Of a stretch of DNA of 32,679 nucleotides, positions 1 to 7,782 are shown one piece after another. This stretch comes from Anaerobutyricum hallii DSM 3353. GTDB lineage: Bacteria; Bacillota; Clostridia; Lachnospirales; Lachnospiraceae. Under the pieces are notes generated by a model, which worked only from the letters and a program-made list of their open reading frames with translations, had not been told where the DNA came from and did not search any database. Every line of letters begins with the position of its first letter. Position 1 is the first letter of the stretch. A program made the position numbers and the translations under genes. The stretch lies in contig NZ_ACEP01000174.1 in NCBI RefSeq assembly GCF_000173975.1, positions 1-32,679 on the forward strand. The letters are read 5' to 3'.

Positions 1-38
1 AAATATTGATTTTTACAACTGAGTCAAAATCAATATTT
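1..38. repeat. Perfect 13-bp AT-rich hairpin at the window edge
   Basis: Positions 1-13 (AAATATTGATTTT) are exactly complementary to 26-38, with a 12-nt loop. It lies about 100 bp downstream of pyrG (- strand). It could be a terminator stem or the end of an element that continues outside the window. No T-run is visible on the pyrG side, so a terminator role is not shown. Confidence 0.55.
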
Positions 39-59
39 TTAACGGGCGGTTTTTTATAG

Positions 60-124
60 AAGACTTCCCCTCACAGCGACCAAAGCCACAAACAAGGAAT
101 TGTCTATCTCTAACGGGTTTCTCA
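60..124 (-). repeat. Relic half-copy (E0) of the variable-arm hairpin family
   Basis: Positions 74-92 (CAGCGACCAAAGCCACAAA) match the gene-proximal core end of the family, for example 4408-4430 of copy E1, with two substitutions. The second half of the core and the complementary arm are missing, so this is a decayed or truncated copy. Its orientation is the same as pyrG, which ends 15 bp away, as for the intact copies and their upstream genes. Confidence 0.5.
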
Positions 125-138
125 CCCTAAAAAATCAC

Positions 139-1743
139 CTACTTCTGATGTGCTAATGAAGCAGCCAGGAATCCCTTAAATAAAGGATGTGGCTTATTTG
201 GTCTTGATTTAAACTCAGGATGTGCCTGTGTTCCAATAAACCAAGGATGCTCAGGAATTTCAACCATCTCGACGATACGTCCATCTGGGGAGAATCCGGA
301 AAGCATCATTCCATTTTCCTGAAGTACTTCACGGTAATCGTTATTAACTTCGTAACGGTGACGATGTCTTTCTTCAATCTGTTTATGACCATAAAGCTGA
401 TATGCTTTGGAGTGTTTGTCAAGGATACATGGATAGGAACCAAGACGAAGTGTTCCGCCTAAATCAGTGATGCCTTCTTTATCAGGCATGATATGAATGA
501 CAGGATTCGCTGTGTTTTCATTAAATTCATGACTGTGTGCATCTTTTAATCCGAGAACGTTACGAGCAAATTCTACGATAGTAAGCTGCATACCAAGGCA
601 AAGTCCAAGGTAAGGAATCTTGTGTTCACGGGCATAGCGGATAGAGCAGATCATTCCCTCGATACCTCTGTCACCGAATCCACCTGGAACGATGATTCCG
701 TCTACGTCAGAGAAGAAGCTGTCTACGTTGTAATCACTTACTAATTCAGAGTCAACCCACTTAATCTCAACCTCTGCATTGTTAGCAACAGCGCCATGTT
801 TTAATGCTTCTACTACACTGATATAAGCATCATGGAGAGAAACATATTTACCAACGAGGGCAACTTTTACTTTATGTTTTGGATGTTTCCATGCATTAAC
901 CATGTCGATCCAGTCAGTTAAATCTGGCTGTGGGCATTCCATGTTGAGACATTCACAAGCCACGTTTGCAAGTTTTTCTTTTTCCATAGCGAGTGGTAAT
1001 TCATATAAAATATCAACATCTAAGTTCTGGATAACGCGTTTCTTTGGAACATTACAGAACTGAGCGATTTTGGCTTTAATATCATCATCTAAAGGAAGGT
1101 CAGAACGACATACAAGAATATCTGGCTGAATTCCCATTCCCTGAAGTTCTTTTACACTTGCCTGTGTAGGCTTGGTCTTTAATTCTCCAGAAGCCTTTAA
1201 GTAAGGAATTAAAGTTACATGGATGAGGATACAGTTCTCGTGTCCTACTTCATGCTGGAACTGACGAAGGGCCTCTAAGAATGGCTGGCTTTCGATATCG
1301 CCAGCTGTTCCTCCAATTTCGATGATGGCTACTTCTGTCTCAGAAGCGTCTTCATTGTGATAGAAACGGCTCTTGATCTCGTTGGTAACGTGTGGGATAA
1401 CCTGTACAGTATGTCCACCGAAATCTCCGCGGCGTTCTTTGTTAAGAATGCTCCAGTATACTTTACCGGTAGTAACATTGGACTGCTTATTTAACTTCTC
1501 ATCAATGAAACGTTCATAATGTCCAAGATCAAGGTCTGTCTCAGCACCATCATCCGTAACGAAAACTTCACCGTGCTGAATTGGGTTCATTGTACCTGGG
1601 TCCATATTGATATATGGATCAAATTTCTGGCTGGTTACTTTATAACCACGAGCTTTTAAAAGACGTCCAAGGGAAGCAGCAGTAATACCCTTTCCTAAAC
1701 CGGAAACAACTCCACCTGTGACGAATACGTATTTTACTGGCAT
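139..1743 (-). CDS. pyrG: CTP synthase
   Basis: This enzyme makes CTP from UTP, ATP and glutamine, the last step of de novo pyrimidine nucleotide synthesis in the cytoplasm. The 534-residue length is normal for the family. The N-terminal synthetase domain opens with the signature [14 protein letters not shown], including its P-loop. The C-terminal class I glutaminase domain shows the nucleophile motif GLCLGMQL near residue 380 and the His/Glu pair in [10 protein letters not shown] near residue 513. The ATG is preceded by AGGAGG at good spacing and by a clear sigma-A promoter. No intact gene shares its transcript on either side, so it is probably monocistronic. Nothing appears missing or odd. 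The assignment is essentially certain. Confidence 0.98.
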   Translation of the reverse strand: MPVKYVFVTGGVVSGLGKGITAASLGRLLKARGYKVTSQKFDPYINMDPGTMNPIQHGEVFVTDDGAETDLDLGHYERFIDEKLNKQSNVTTGKVYWSILNKERRGDFGGHTVQVIPHVTNEIKSRFYHNEDASETEVAIIEIGGTAGDIESQPFLEALRQFQHEVGHENCILIHVTLIPYLKASGELKTKPTQASVKELQGMGIQPDILVCRSDLPLDDDIKAKIAQFCNVPKKRVIQNLDVDILYELPLAMEKEKLANVACECLNMECPQPDLTDWIDMVNAWKHPKHKVKVALVGKYVSLHDAYISVVEALKHGAVANNAEVEIKWVDSELVSDYNVDSFFSDVDGIIVPGGFGDRGIEGMICSIRYAREHKIPYLGLCLGMQLTIVEFARNVLGLKDAHSHEFNENTANPVIHIMPDKEGITDLGGTLRLGSYPCILDKHSKAYQLYGHKQIEERHRHRYEVNNDYREVLQENGMMLSGFSPDGRIVEMVEIPEHPWFIGTQAHPEFKSRPNKPHPLFKGFLAASLAHQK

Positions 1744-1782
1744 GGATAAAATCCTCCTATATTAGATACTGTTTTTACATTA

Positions 1783-1819
1783 ATTATATCATTATACTAT
1801 AACTTAAACGCTTTTTCCA
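1783..1819 (-). promoter_or_regulatory. pyrG promoter candidate
   Basis: On the - strand, TGGAAA (1814-1819) is followed after 17 bp by TATAAT (1791-1796). A second TATAAT lies at 1783-1788. The AGGAGG ribosome site of pyrG follows about 30 nt later. I do not see a run that clearly matches the reiterative pyrG attenuator known in Bacillus. Confidence 0.6.
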
Positions 1820-1908
1820 GATGAAACACGAAAAAATAATGACCAAAAGTGACGGGAAAAAAGTAAAATGGGCAGTCAAAATAGAAAATAAAAGTAGAAA
1901 ATGATAAA

Positions 1909-1948
1909 ATAATCCGGATATGCTGAAAGAAAATGATACCCGGATTAT
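1909..1948 (-). terminator. Probable terminator of the first AraC-type gene
   Basis: ATAATCCGG and CCGGATTAT form a perfect 9-bp stem with a 22-nt loop, which can pair further inside. It lies about 55 bp past the stop at 2004. Read on the - strand it is followed by TTTTAT, a weak T-run. It separates the AraC gene from pyrG. Confidence 0.5.
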
Positions 1949-2003
1949 ATAATATATAAAATAATTTCAATTTATTATGCGATGCACAATGAAATTATGG
2001 GGT

Positions 2004-2837
2004 TTAAATCTGCCGTGAAGCCCTCCGGTATTCATTCGGAGTCATAAAAGTATTTTTCTTAAAAGATTGTGAGAAGTAAGATTGCGAGGAAAAACCAATC
2101 ATAGAAGCAATGGCTGCAATAGAATGATTGGTTGTTTCAAGTAGGTTCTTACTTTCTTCAATTCGTTTGTCATTGAGATAACTGATTGGGGAACAGCCAA
2201 AGTGCTTTGTAAAAGAATGAACAAGATAATATTTGTTCATCTTACTTTCTTTTGAGAGAATATCAAGAGTGATATTTTCTGTGTAATGGCTGTCCAAATA
2301 TTCTTTGACAAACTTGCAGTCCCGATTATTTTTTTCTTTAGAAGGAAAATCATAATGAATGTTGGTATTTCGCTGAATTTCGATAAGAATAAGATTCAGG
2401 TAATACCGACATGCATCTTCATAAAACTCAGAATGCTTTTCTAACTCATGAATCAGCATATGCATTAAATGCTGACAGGTATCAGAAGGAAATGATAATC
2501 TGGTAAATGGAGGGATGCACTGTTTGGTGTCATCAATGAAAGATAGATTCTCAATCCCCAGTATCACAAAATCGAGAGGGGATTCCCGAACGTCAACAGA
2601 AAATTTCTGCTTATCAGGATTCACCAGTAATAAATCATTTTCTCGAACCGGTAAAAATTGATTGCCGAAATAAAATTGTCCCTGTCCCTTTTGAATAAAG
2701 ATAATTTTTGAATACGGATGCCCCGGAAAGATGTTTGAAGCAGGGGATTCGCAATGATACATATTGACATGCGACAATTTTACAGATGACTTTAGGTTAA
2801 CATGATGCTGCTGTAAAGTATACCTTGTTTGCGTCAT
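2004..2837 (-). CDS. AraC-family transcriptional regulator with cupin-like sensor
   Basis: The protein has 277 residues. The N-terminal half looks like the beta-rich AraC ligand-binding (cupin) domain, with segments such as KIIFIQKGQGQFYFG and ENDLLLVNPD. The C-terminal ~100 residues hold the two helix-turn-helix motifs of the family, ending in the typical IASMIGFSSQSYFSQSFKK and TPNEYRR signature. It should bind DNA in response to a small ligand, often a sugar. The ATG has AAAAGGAGG upstream. The divergent neighbour at 3260 is a nucleotidyltransferase and could be a target, but this is inference from position only. The ligand cannot be read from the sequence. Confidence 0.92.
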   Translation of the reverse strand: MTQTRYTLQQHHVNLKSSVKLSHVNMYHCESPASNIFPGHPYSKIIFIQKGQGQFYFGNQFLPVRENDLLLVNPDKQKFSVDVRESPLDFVILGIENLSFIDDTKQCIPPFTRLSFPSDTCQHLMHMLIHELEKHSEFYEDACRYYLNLILIEIQRNTNIHYDFPSKEKNNRDCKFVKEYLDSHYTENITLDILSKESKMNKYYLVHSFTKHFGCSPISYLNDKRIEESKNLLETTNHSIAAIASMIGFSSQSYFSQSFKKNTFMTPNEYRRASRQI

Positions 2838-2918
2838 AACTGCCTCCTTTTTTGATTTACGACTTTTCGTTTTGCATAATGATTGCTTGTGATGAAAATA
2901 TCAAATGTCGATAATTAT

Positions 2919-2947
2919 ATTATATTGTCTTTTTTTACCGTTCTCAA
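2919..2947 (-). promoter_or_regulatory. Sigma-A promoter of the first AraC-type gene
   Basis: TTGAGA (2942-2947) and TATAAT (2919-2924) are separated by exactly 17 bp on the - strand. A leader of about 75 nt precedes the AGGAGG site and the ATG at 2837. Confidence 0.75.
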
Positions 2948-3259
2948 CGAAAGAAATATAAACATTTGGGATAAATCCATAATAATTATAAAAATAATAT
3001 AAATTCTGATTGAAGTTTGACTTTTTTTATGGGAAAATGAAAAAGTTAGCTTAAATTTTTTTATAATTTAGATGTACTATTCAGAGCCTTTCTTACATGT
3101 GCTTTTGCAGCCGTTTTTTTGTCAGATGTACCTGAATTTCATCAAAGTATAAACTGTATACACTTCGAAAATTTAGACATAACTGATAAAAAATCTTTTC
3201 ACAAAAGCAGGAACAAAAAGACTCCGAGAGGGCATGATATATTTTAGGAGGAAGAAAGA
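2948..3259. other. AT-rich divergent intergenic region
   Basis: This stretch holds no convincing gene. A TATAAT at 3062-3067 lacks a clear -35 at the right distance, so the promoter of the nucleotidyltransferase gene is not certain. The AGGAGG at 3247-3252 is that gene's ribosome site. Operators for the divergent AraC-type regulator may lie here. Confidence 0.4.
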
Positions 3260-4180
3260 ATGAAAGAACCAGTATTAATTGTAATGGCTGCCGGAATGGG
3301 AAGCCGCTATGGTGGATTAAAGCAGATGGATCCAGTAGATGAACAGGGACATGCGATTTTAGATTTTAGTGTTTATGATGCAAAAAGAGCTGGCTTTAAA
3401 AAGGTAGTGTTTATTATAAAACATGCCATTGAAAAAGACTTTAGGGAAATCGTTGGAAAACGAATCGAGCCATTTATGGAAGTAGAATATGTTTTTCAGG
3501 AGCTGGATAAGCTGCCAGAGGGTTATCAGGTGCCAGAAGGAAGAGAAAAACCATTTGGAACAGGTCATGCCCTTCTATGCTGTAAAGACGTGGTAGATGC
3601 CCCATTTGCCGTAATCAATGCCGATGATTATTATGGGCCAAAAGCATTTCAGATGCTCTATGATTATCTGACAACACATGAAGATGATGATTTATACCGC
3701 TATGTTATGATTGCATTTCATATCGAAAAAACTATCACAGAAAATGGTCATGTATCCCGAGGCGTATGTCAGGTAGACAAAAACCACTACTTAAAAGAAA
3801 TCACAGAAAGAACAAGGATTGAAAAACGAGGAGCAGAAGCTGCCTTTACTCTTGATGACGGAGCAACCTGGACACCAGTTCCAGACAAAACACCAGTTTC
3901 CATGAACTGCTGGGGATTCACACCAGGATTTTTAAAAGTACTTGAGGACAAATTCCCTGCATTTTTAGACAAAGGATTAAAAGAAAACCCTATGAAATGC
4001 GAATACTTCCTTCCAAGCGTAGTAGAAGAACTGCTCAAAGAAAAACGCGCAACTGTAGAGGTGATGGAATCCGCTGAAAAATGGTATGGCGTAACTTATA
4101 AAGAAGATAAAAAATCAGTAATGGATGCAATTTCTGAGATGAAACAACAAGGAGTGTATCCGGAGGAACTGTGGAGTTAG
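3260..4180 (+). CDS. Sugar-phosphate nucleotidyltransferase family protein
   Basis: This is a 306-residue GT-A fold NTP transferase. The N-terminal nucleotide-binding motif reads VMAAGMGSRYGGLKQ, with the catalytic-type Arg and Lys. The metal-binding region is INADDYY near residue 113. Such enzymes activate a sugar phosphate with an NTP, giving for example UDP- or dTDP-sugars. The substrate cannot be fixed here: the sequence differs from standard GalU and RmlA, and no sugar pathway genes lie beside it. The ATG follows AGGAGG. It is transcribed alone, divergent from one AraC-type regulator and convergent with another. Family assignment is secure, substrate unknown. Confidence 0.85.
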   Translation: MKEPVLIVMAAGMGSRYGGLKQMDPVDEQGHAILDFSVYDAKRAGFKKVVFIIKHAIEKDFREIVGKRIEPFMEVEYVFQELDKLPEGYQVPEGREKPFGTGHALLCCKDVVDAPFAVINADDYYGPKAFQMLYDYLTTHEDDDLYRYVMIAFHIEKTITENGHVSRGVCQVDKNHYLKEITERTRIEKRGAEAAFTLDDGATWTPVPDKTPVSMNCWGFTPGFLKVLEDKFPAFLDKGLKENPMKCEYFLPSVVEELLKEKRATVEVMESAEKWYGVTYKEDKKSVMDAISEMKQQGVYPEELWS

Positions 4181-4331
4181 GACTCTGATTGACGCAGGCA
4201 GGGGAGACGCCACAGTAGTAAAATCAAAAGTGTCTGGAGAGTCAACAAATCGTCTAAATGCGAAGTTCTATAAAACTCCTCGAATATTTTGATAGAGACA
4301 GCTGTTGAATTTACTTCAGCAACCACAATCA

Positions 4332-4457
4332 GAACCCGGAAAATGAAAAAAGATATATTTGTGGCCTCGGAGCAAAGGTTGGATGCGAGCGCATGAGCGA
4401 ACATTCAACCTGCAGCGACTAAAGTCACAAATATATCTTTTTTCATTTTCCGGGTTC
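4332..4457 (-). repeat. Variable-arm hairpin element, copy E1
   Basis: Arms 4332-4363 and 4426-4457 are perfectly complementary over 32 bp. They enclose a 62-nt conserved core. The core has its own inner stem (AGGTTGGATG paired with CATTCAACCT, one G-U-type mismatch) and two conserved asymmetric strands, ACTTTAGTCGC and TGCTCCGAGGC as read on the - strand. The outer ~22 bp of the arms are unique to this copy. The flank AGACG, just outside the arm on the - strand, recurs at other copies. It starts 19 bp after the stop of the AraC gene at 4477, in the same orientation. Confidence 0.88.
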
Positions 4458-4476
4458 GTCTATTTTGCAAAGAAAA

Positions 4477-5424
4477 TCAAAGCTCTCTCTGTTCATAAAG
4501 AGGGTCTTTCTTAGAACTTCGCACCATCTTCTGATACTGTGATGGAGACATTCCCGTGATTTTTTTAAACTGTTTTGAAAAGTAATAGATTGAGGTATAG
4601 CCCAGCGAGGCAGCGGTATCTGTCAGATTCATACGATTCTCCCGAATGCACCGTTTGGCGGCACTGATTCGCATCTGGCAAAAGTATTCGATTGCTCCAT
4701 AGCCAGTCTGTTCACGAAAAATTCTCTGTAGATGGGAGCGGCCTATGCCAAATTCTTTGCAAAGATGTTCTACCTTAATATGTTCGGTGATATGTGCCTC
4801 ATAATAATCGGTGATTCGGTTGAAAAGAATAGAATCTGTTTTTAAGAGAGAAGCGGAAGCGTCTTTTTTTGTATTTTCAGATGGAGTTTCTTTTTTCTCT
4901 TCGGAAGAAGTATACTGGCGCATTAGGCTGATGAGGAGCATTTCAAGGTAAATGCCGATAAGTTGTTCACCGCCGAAAGGCTGGTTATATCTTCGTTCGA
5001 GGGCAGCAGGCGATGCTGGGTTGATTTTTGGAGAAAAGTTGTTTTTTCCTTCTAAGGCGAGTGCCTGTAATAACTCGGTCTCTTTTTTCTGGCATACAAG
5101 CTTTTTGTTGGCGAGCAATGAAAGATTTGCGGTATCACTGTAAAAACCTGCGGTAAATAGAACGGCAATATTGCCGGAGGAGGCCCTAAAAGAGTAGTAT
5201 TCATTTGGAGACTGGATGAAAAGTTCACCCTTTTGCAAAGTGACAGGTGCCTGTTTTTTGTTGGAAAAAGAGATTTCGGCAGAGCCATCCTCCACATAGA
5301 GAAGTTTCCAGTAATCGTGATACTCACTTTTAAAAATAAAGTCACTTTTATATTCAAAATAGTGGAGAGAAGTAAGCTGCCGTATTTCAAATTCTTTTTT
5401 CAGATGTAATGATTCAAGAGCCAT
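4477..5424 (-). CDS. AraC-family transcriptional regulator
   Basis: This 315-residue protein has an N-terminal cupin-like region (QKGELFIQSPNEYYSF) and a C-terminal AraC double helix-turn-helix (VEHLCKEFGIGRSHLQRIF, then DTAASLGYTSIYYFSKQFKK and SPSQYQKM). A charged linker of about 20 residues (SSEEKKETPSENTKKD) separates them. It is divergent from the large signalling cluster that begins at 5.7 kb. Control of that cluster is possible but not shown. The direct repeats upstream suggest it may control itself. The start ATG is the first in frame after a weak ribosome site (GAGGACTTTACT). Confidence 0.9.
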   Translation of the reverse strand: MALESLHLKKEFEIRQLTSLHYFEYKSDFIFKSEYHDYWKLLYVEDGSAEISFSNKKQAPVTLQKGELFIQSPNEYYSFRASSGNIAVLFTAGFYSDTANLSLLANKKLVCQKKETELLQALALEGKNNFSPKINPASPAALERRYNQPFGGEQLIGIYLEMLLISLMRQYTSSEEKKETPSENTKKDASASLLKTDSILFNRITDYYEAHITEHIKVEHLCKEFGIGRSHLQRIFREQTGYGAIEYFCQMRISAAKRCIRENRMNLTDTAASLGYTSIYYFSKQFKKITGMSPSQYQKMVRSSKKDPLYEQREL

Positions 5425-5469
5425 AGTAAAGTCCTCATTTCTATGTTATTTCTATAGTGTTATATGCTG

Positions 5470-5502
5470 ATTATTCAAAATAGTATTTATGATAATTATT
5501 CA
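5470..5502. promoter_or_regulatory. Direct repeats ATTATTCA, possible AraC-type operator
   Basis: ATTATTCA occurs at 5470-5477 and 5495-5502, 25 bp apart, just upstream of the AraC-type gene. Directly repeated half-sites at about this spacing are typical of AraC-family operators. On the - strand TTGAAT and TATAGA lie 16 bp apart here and could be the promoter. AT-richness makes chance matches possible. Confidence 0.35.
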
Positions 5503-5602
5503 GAAATATATGTTATATAACTACGCAGAATGAATTAGGATATTTGCGTAAAGTAAGGTCGTTACATATATTTATTATTTTATAATATTTTTTTGTGGAA
5601 AT

Positions 5603-5643
5603 CTAGAGTGTGTTTAAAAAATCATTTTTCAAACACACTCTAG
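5603..5643. repeat. CTAG-ended short palindrome (F1)
   Basis: CTAGAGTGTGTTT (5603-5615) is perfectly complementary to 5631-5643. After one mismatch the pairing continues through an A-run and T-run, leaving an almost loopless hairpin. The ends match those of the 166-bp element F2 at 15355, so this is a minimal or internally deleted member of the same family. It lies about 25 bp upstream of the main cluster promoter. It may terminate transcription or mark an old insertion. Confidence 0.75.
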
Positions 5644-5666
5644 TAAAAACCAATAAATCACCCTCT

Positions 5667-5694
5667 TTGAGAAATGCTTTTTTTCTGTTATAAT
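5667..5694 (+). promoter_or_regulatory. Promoter of the GTPase/FHA/SEDS cluster
   Basis: TTGAGA (5667-5672) and TATAAT (5689-5694) are 16 bp apart, close to sigma-A consensus. Transcription would start near 5701, about 60 nt before the first gene. No other promoter of this quality is seen before 11.5 kb, and the genes between are tightly spaced. This is the likely start of a long operon. Confidence 0.75.
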
Positions 5695-5763
5695 CGTATA
5701 AGGGCAAGGAGAATAAAAAAGATTTCTTTTTGCATATAATGAATAAAAATGAGGTGTAAAGAG

Positions 5764-6339
5764 TTGATTTCTACTTTTACAATGGAAGCCGGGCTTGTGA
5801 TTGCGGCATTAATGGCGGTGGTCGGAGTCGTTCAGTGGAAGCGGCAGAGTGGTCGGCAGCAACAGGAAAAATACATATTGGATTATGCCGGGCAAGTTTC
5901 GGAATTAGAGAGTCAGAAGAGAGAAGAAGAACGGCAGCAGAGACAGGAAGAAGAAAAGAAGCAGAAAGACCGCTTATTTGGCATGGACTTTATGATTACG
6001 CATGGTTCCGCCTTTGGTGGCTGTGCAGCGATTTGTCCAGATGGAAGAATCCGCAGGGATAAGGTGGCGCTTGATAATATTCTTATGTATGGAAAGCATC
6101 CGTCGGGTAAAGAGTTTACTTATTATATCGAAGATCAGGGATTGGAAATCTGTGCCTGCGATAATCCAGAAGAACTGACGGTTATTTCGAAACAGCAGCC
6201 ATTTGAGATTCGCGAGGCAGGTCTTTCGCGAGGACAGGGTGTTCCGACAAAGCAGGCGGTCATAAAGCAGGATGTCAAGTATTATATTATTTTGGAATCA
6301 AAACACGAGATTTCGATTAAAGCAACGAAAAGATGTTAG
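5764..6339 (+). CDS. Membrane-anchored protein of unknown function, first gene of the cluster
   Basis: I do not recognise this family. The protein has one N-terminal membrane segment (about residues 6-24, MEAGLVIAALMAVVGVVQW), a Gln/Glu/Lys/Arg-rich coiled coil (about 35-70), and a C-terminal domain of about 115 residues beginning at FGMDFMITHGSAFGG, with several Cys residues and no known motif. The TTG at 5764 is preferred because GAGGTG sits 7 nt before it. An in-frame ATG at 5749 has no ribosome site, and an ATG at 5782 is also possible. It ends 15 bp before the GTPase gene. The anchor-plus-coiled-coil layout suggests a scaffold or sensor, which is inference only. Confidence 0.7.
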   Translation: MISTFTMEAGLVIAALMAVVGVVQWKRQSGRQQQEKYILDYAGQVSELESQKREEERQQRQEEEKKQKDRLFGMDFMITHGSAFGGCAAICPDGRIRRDKVALDNILMYGKHPSGKEFTYYIEDQGLEICACDNPEELTVISKQQPFEIREAGLSRGQGVPTKQAVIKQDVKYYIILESKHEISIKATKRC

Positions 6340-6354
6340 ACGGGAGAGATACAG

Positions 6355-7782
6355 ATGCAGGAGACAAAAACAATACGGGTGAAGAAATGTCCTTACTGTT
6401 TCCGTAATATTTCAAATGAGGATGCAGGATTTCTTTTAAGAACAGACGGGGTAAGATTTCAGTCACCAGCGTTAAATGAAGTATTTTCTTATAAGACAGA
6501 TACGGCGTATTTGTATTTCTGGAGCGCTATGGGAATCCCGGAAGAACAAATCGATGCAAAGAGAATTATTATAGATAATGAAGTTATGACAGAACTGAAT
6601 CAGGAACTGACAGCGGCCGGAAGAGATCTTGCCGTGAAACGCTTTGATACGGATAGTTGTGGATATACGTTTCATGTGGAAGAGGGAGCGGTTACCCTTT
6701 TTTCCAATACGATGGTCTGTCCGCACTGTCATAATGTACTTCCACAGAACTTTTTTAAATATGAGATGTTGATGATCGGGCTTGCAGGAAGTGTCGCTTC
6801 TGGTAAGACCGTGTATCTTTGTTCTCTAATGATGAATGGATTTGATGTGATGCAGAGACAGAATCTTACGGTTCGTAATGCTTATGGCAATCCAAATGAT
6901 GATTATAAGATAGAGATGGAGCGGAATGCCGACCGTCTTATGCGGTATGGAATCTGTCCGGAGTCAACAAGTAAGGCTTTTAAAAAACCGGTATTTTTGG
7001 AAGTGACCTATCGGATTGGACAGAAGAATCTGCATATGCTTACGGCAATTTATGATGTGGCGGGAGAGCTTATCAGAGACAGTGCAGGTACAGGAAGAAC
7101 AGGATTTGTCCGGCATATGGATGGATTTATCTGCCTGGTAGATCCAGCGCAGATGCATCTGGAACATTCTCTCATTAATAAACAGATTCCTGATGAGGAG
7201 CGAGTATTAGAGAAACTTTATGTCATGGGGAAGGAAGAACAGATGTCCATTCAGAGAATGAGTAATGAGAATGGAAAGCAGGTTATGGATCAGGCGGATT
7301 TCATGATGGAGAATACGATGAGTGACGAGTATTTTTATGAGAGAAAGGCAGACACCGTTTTAGATTCTATTCGTTCTGTTCTTGGAGATCATGAATTAAA
7401 GCAGAAGTATATGGCTCTTACTATCGCAAAGAGTGATTTATTAGAGGAACTTGGAGAGATAAAGGAATACAGGGGAAGCAGTCTTTTATTTGAGAGAAAG
7501 CAGGTATCTTATGGCTTTATGAATATGGATCATCATTTTTTAAGACAGGAGATATTAAAACAGATTTTTGATCAGAAAGTGTTCCGTCTGCAGCGTAATC
7601 TTGCAGATTACAAAGAGAGTGGTCTCTTTGCAGTATCAGCACTTGGCTGTGAGACAGAGGAGACGATGGAGGGAACACAAAAGGAAGTGAAAACAGTAGG
7701 AAGAGTACGGCCGATTCGAACAGAGGAACCAATACTGTGGATGATGATGAAGTTCATGCAGGAAAGAGGGTGGCTTGAATGA
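6355..7782 (+). CDS. Zinc-ribbon P-loop GTPase, DO-GTPase2-like
   Basis: This 475-residue protein has two separated Cys pairs (CPYC at 12-15 and CPHC at 122-125) that could together form a zinc ribbon before the NTPase domain. The NTPase domain has Walker A GSVASGKT (145-152), a switch II-like DVAGE (234-238), an AKSD specificity motif (358-361, replacing NKxD) and SAL (428-430). That order is TRAFAC-type GTPase. From memory it fits the 'double-GTPase 2' families that Aravind and colleagues placed in predicted NTP-dependent conflict systems, where they pair with GAP1 proteins, as here. GTP hydrolysis is likely and the target is unknown. The ribosome site is GGGAGAG. Its stop overlaps the next start as ATGA, so the two are translationally coupled. 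Confidence 0.75.
   Translation: MQETKTIRVKKCPYCFRNISNEDAGFLLRTDGVRFQSPALNEVFSYKTDTAYLYFWSAMGIPEEQIDAKRIIIDNEVMTELNQELTAAGRDLAVKRFDTDSCGYTFHVEEGAVTLFSNTMVCPHCHNVLPQNFFKYEMLMIGLAGSVASGKTVYLCSLMMNGFDVMQRQNLTVRNAYGNPNDDYKIEMERNADRLMRYGICPESTSKAFKKPVFLEVTYRIGQKNLHMLTAIYDVAGELIRDSAGTGRTGFVRHMDGFICLVDPAQMHLEHSLINKQIPDEERVLEKLYVMGKEEQMSIQRMSNENGKQVMDQADFMMENTMSDEYFYERKADTVLDSIRSVLGDHELKQKYMALTIAKSDLLEELGEIKEYRGSSLLFERKQVSYGFMNMDHHFLRQEILKQIFDQKVFRLQRNLADYKESGLFAVSALGCETEETMEGTQKEVKTVGRVRPIRTEEPILWMMMKFMQERGWLE

Noticed and set aside
4181-4331. Further copy of the hairpin family near 4195, where GGAGACGC occurs
   Set aside because: Only eight bases match a flank of E5, with no arm or core, so this is too weak to call.
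4332-4457. Reading the hairpin elements as ordinary rho-independent terminators
   Set aside because: The stems are over 30 bp, enclose a conserved 62-nt core, and are not followed by T-runs. Termination may still be an effect, but it does not explain the conserved core.
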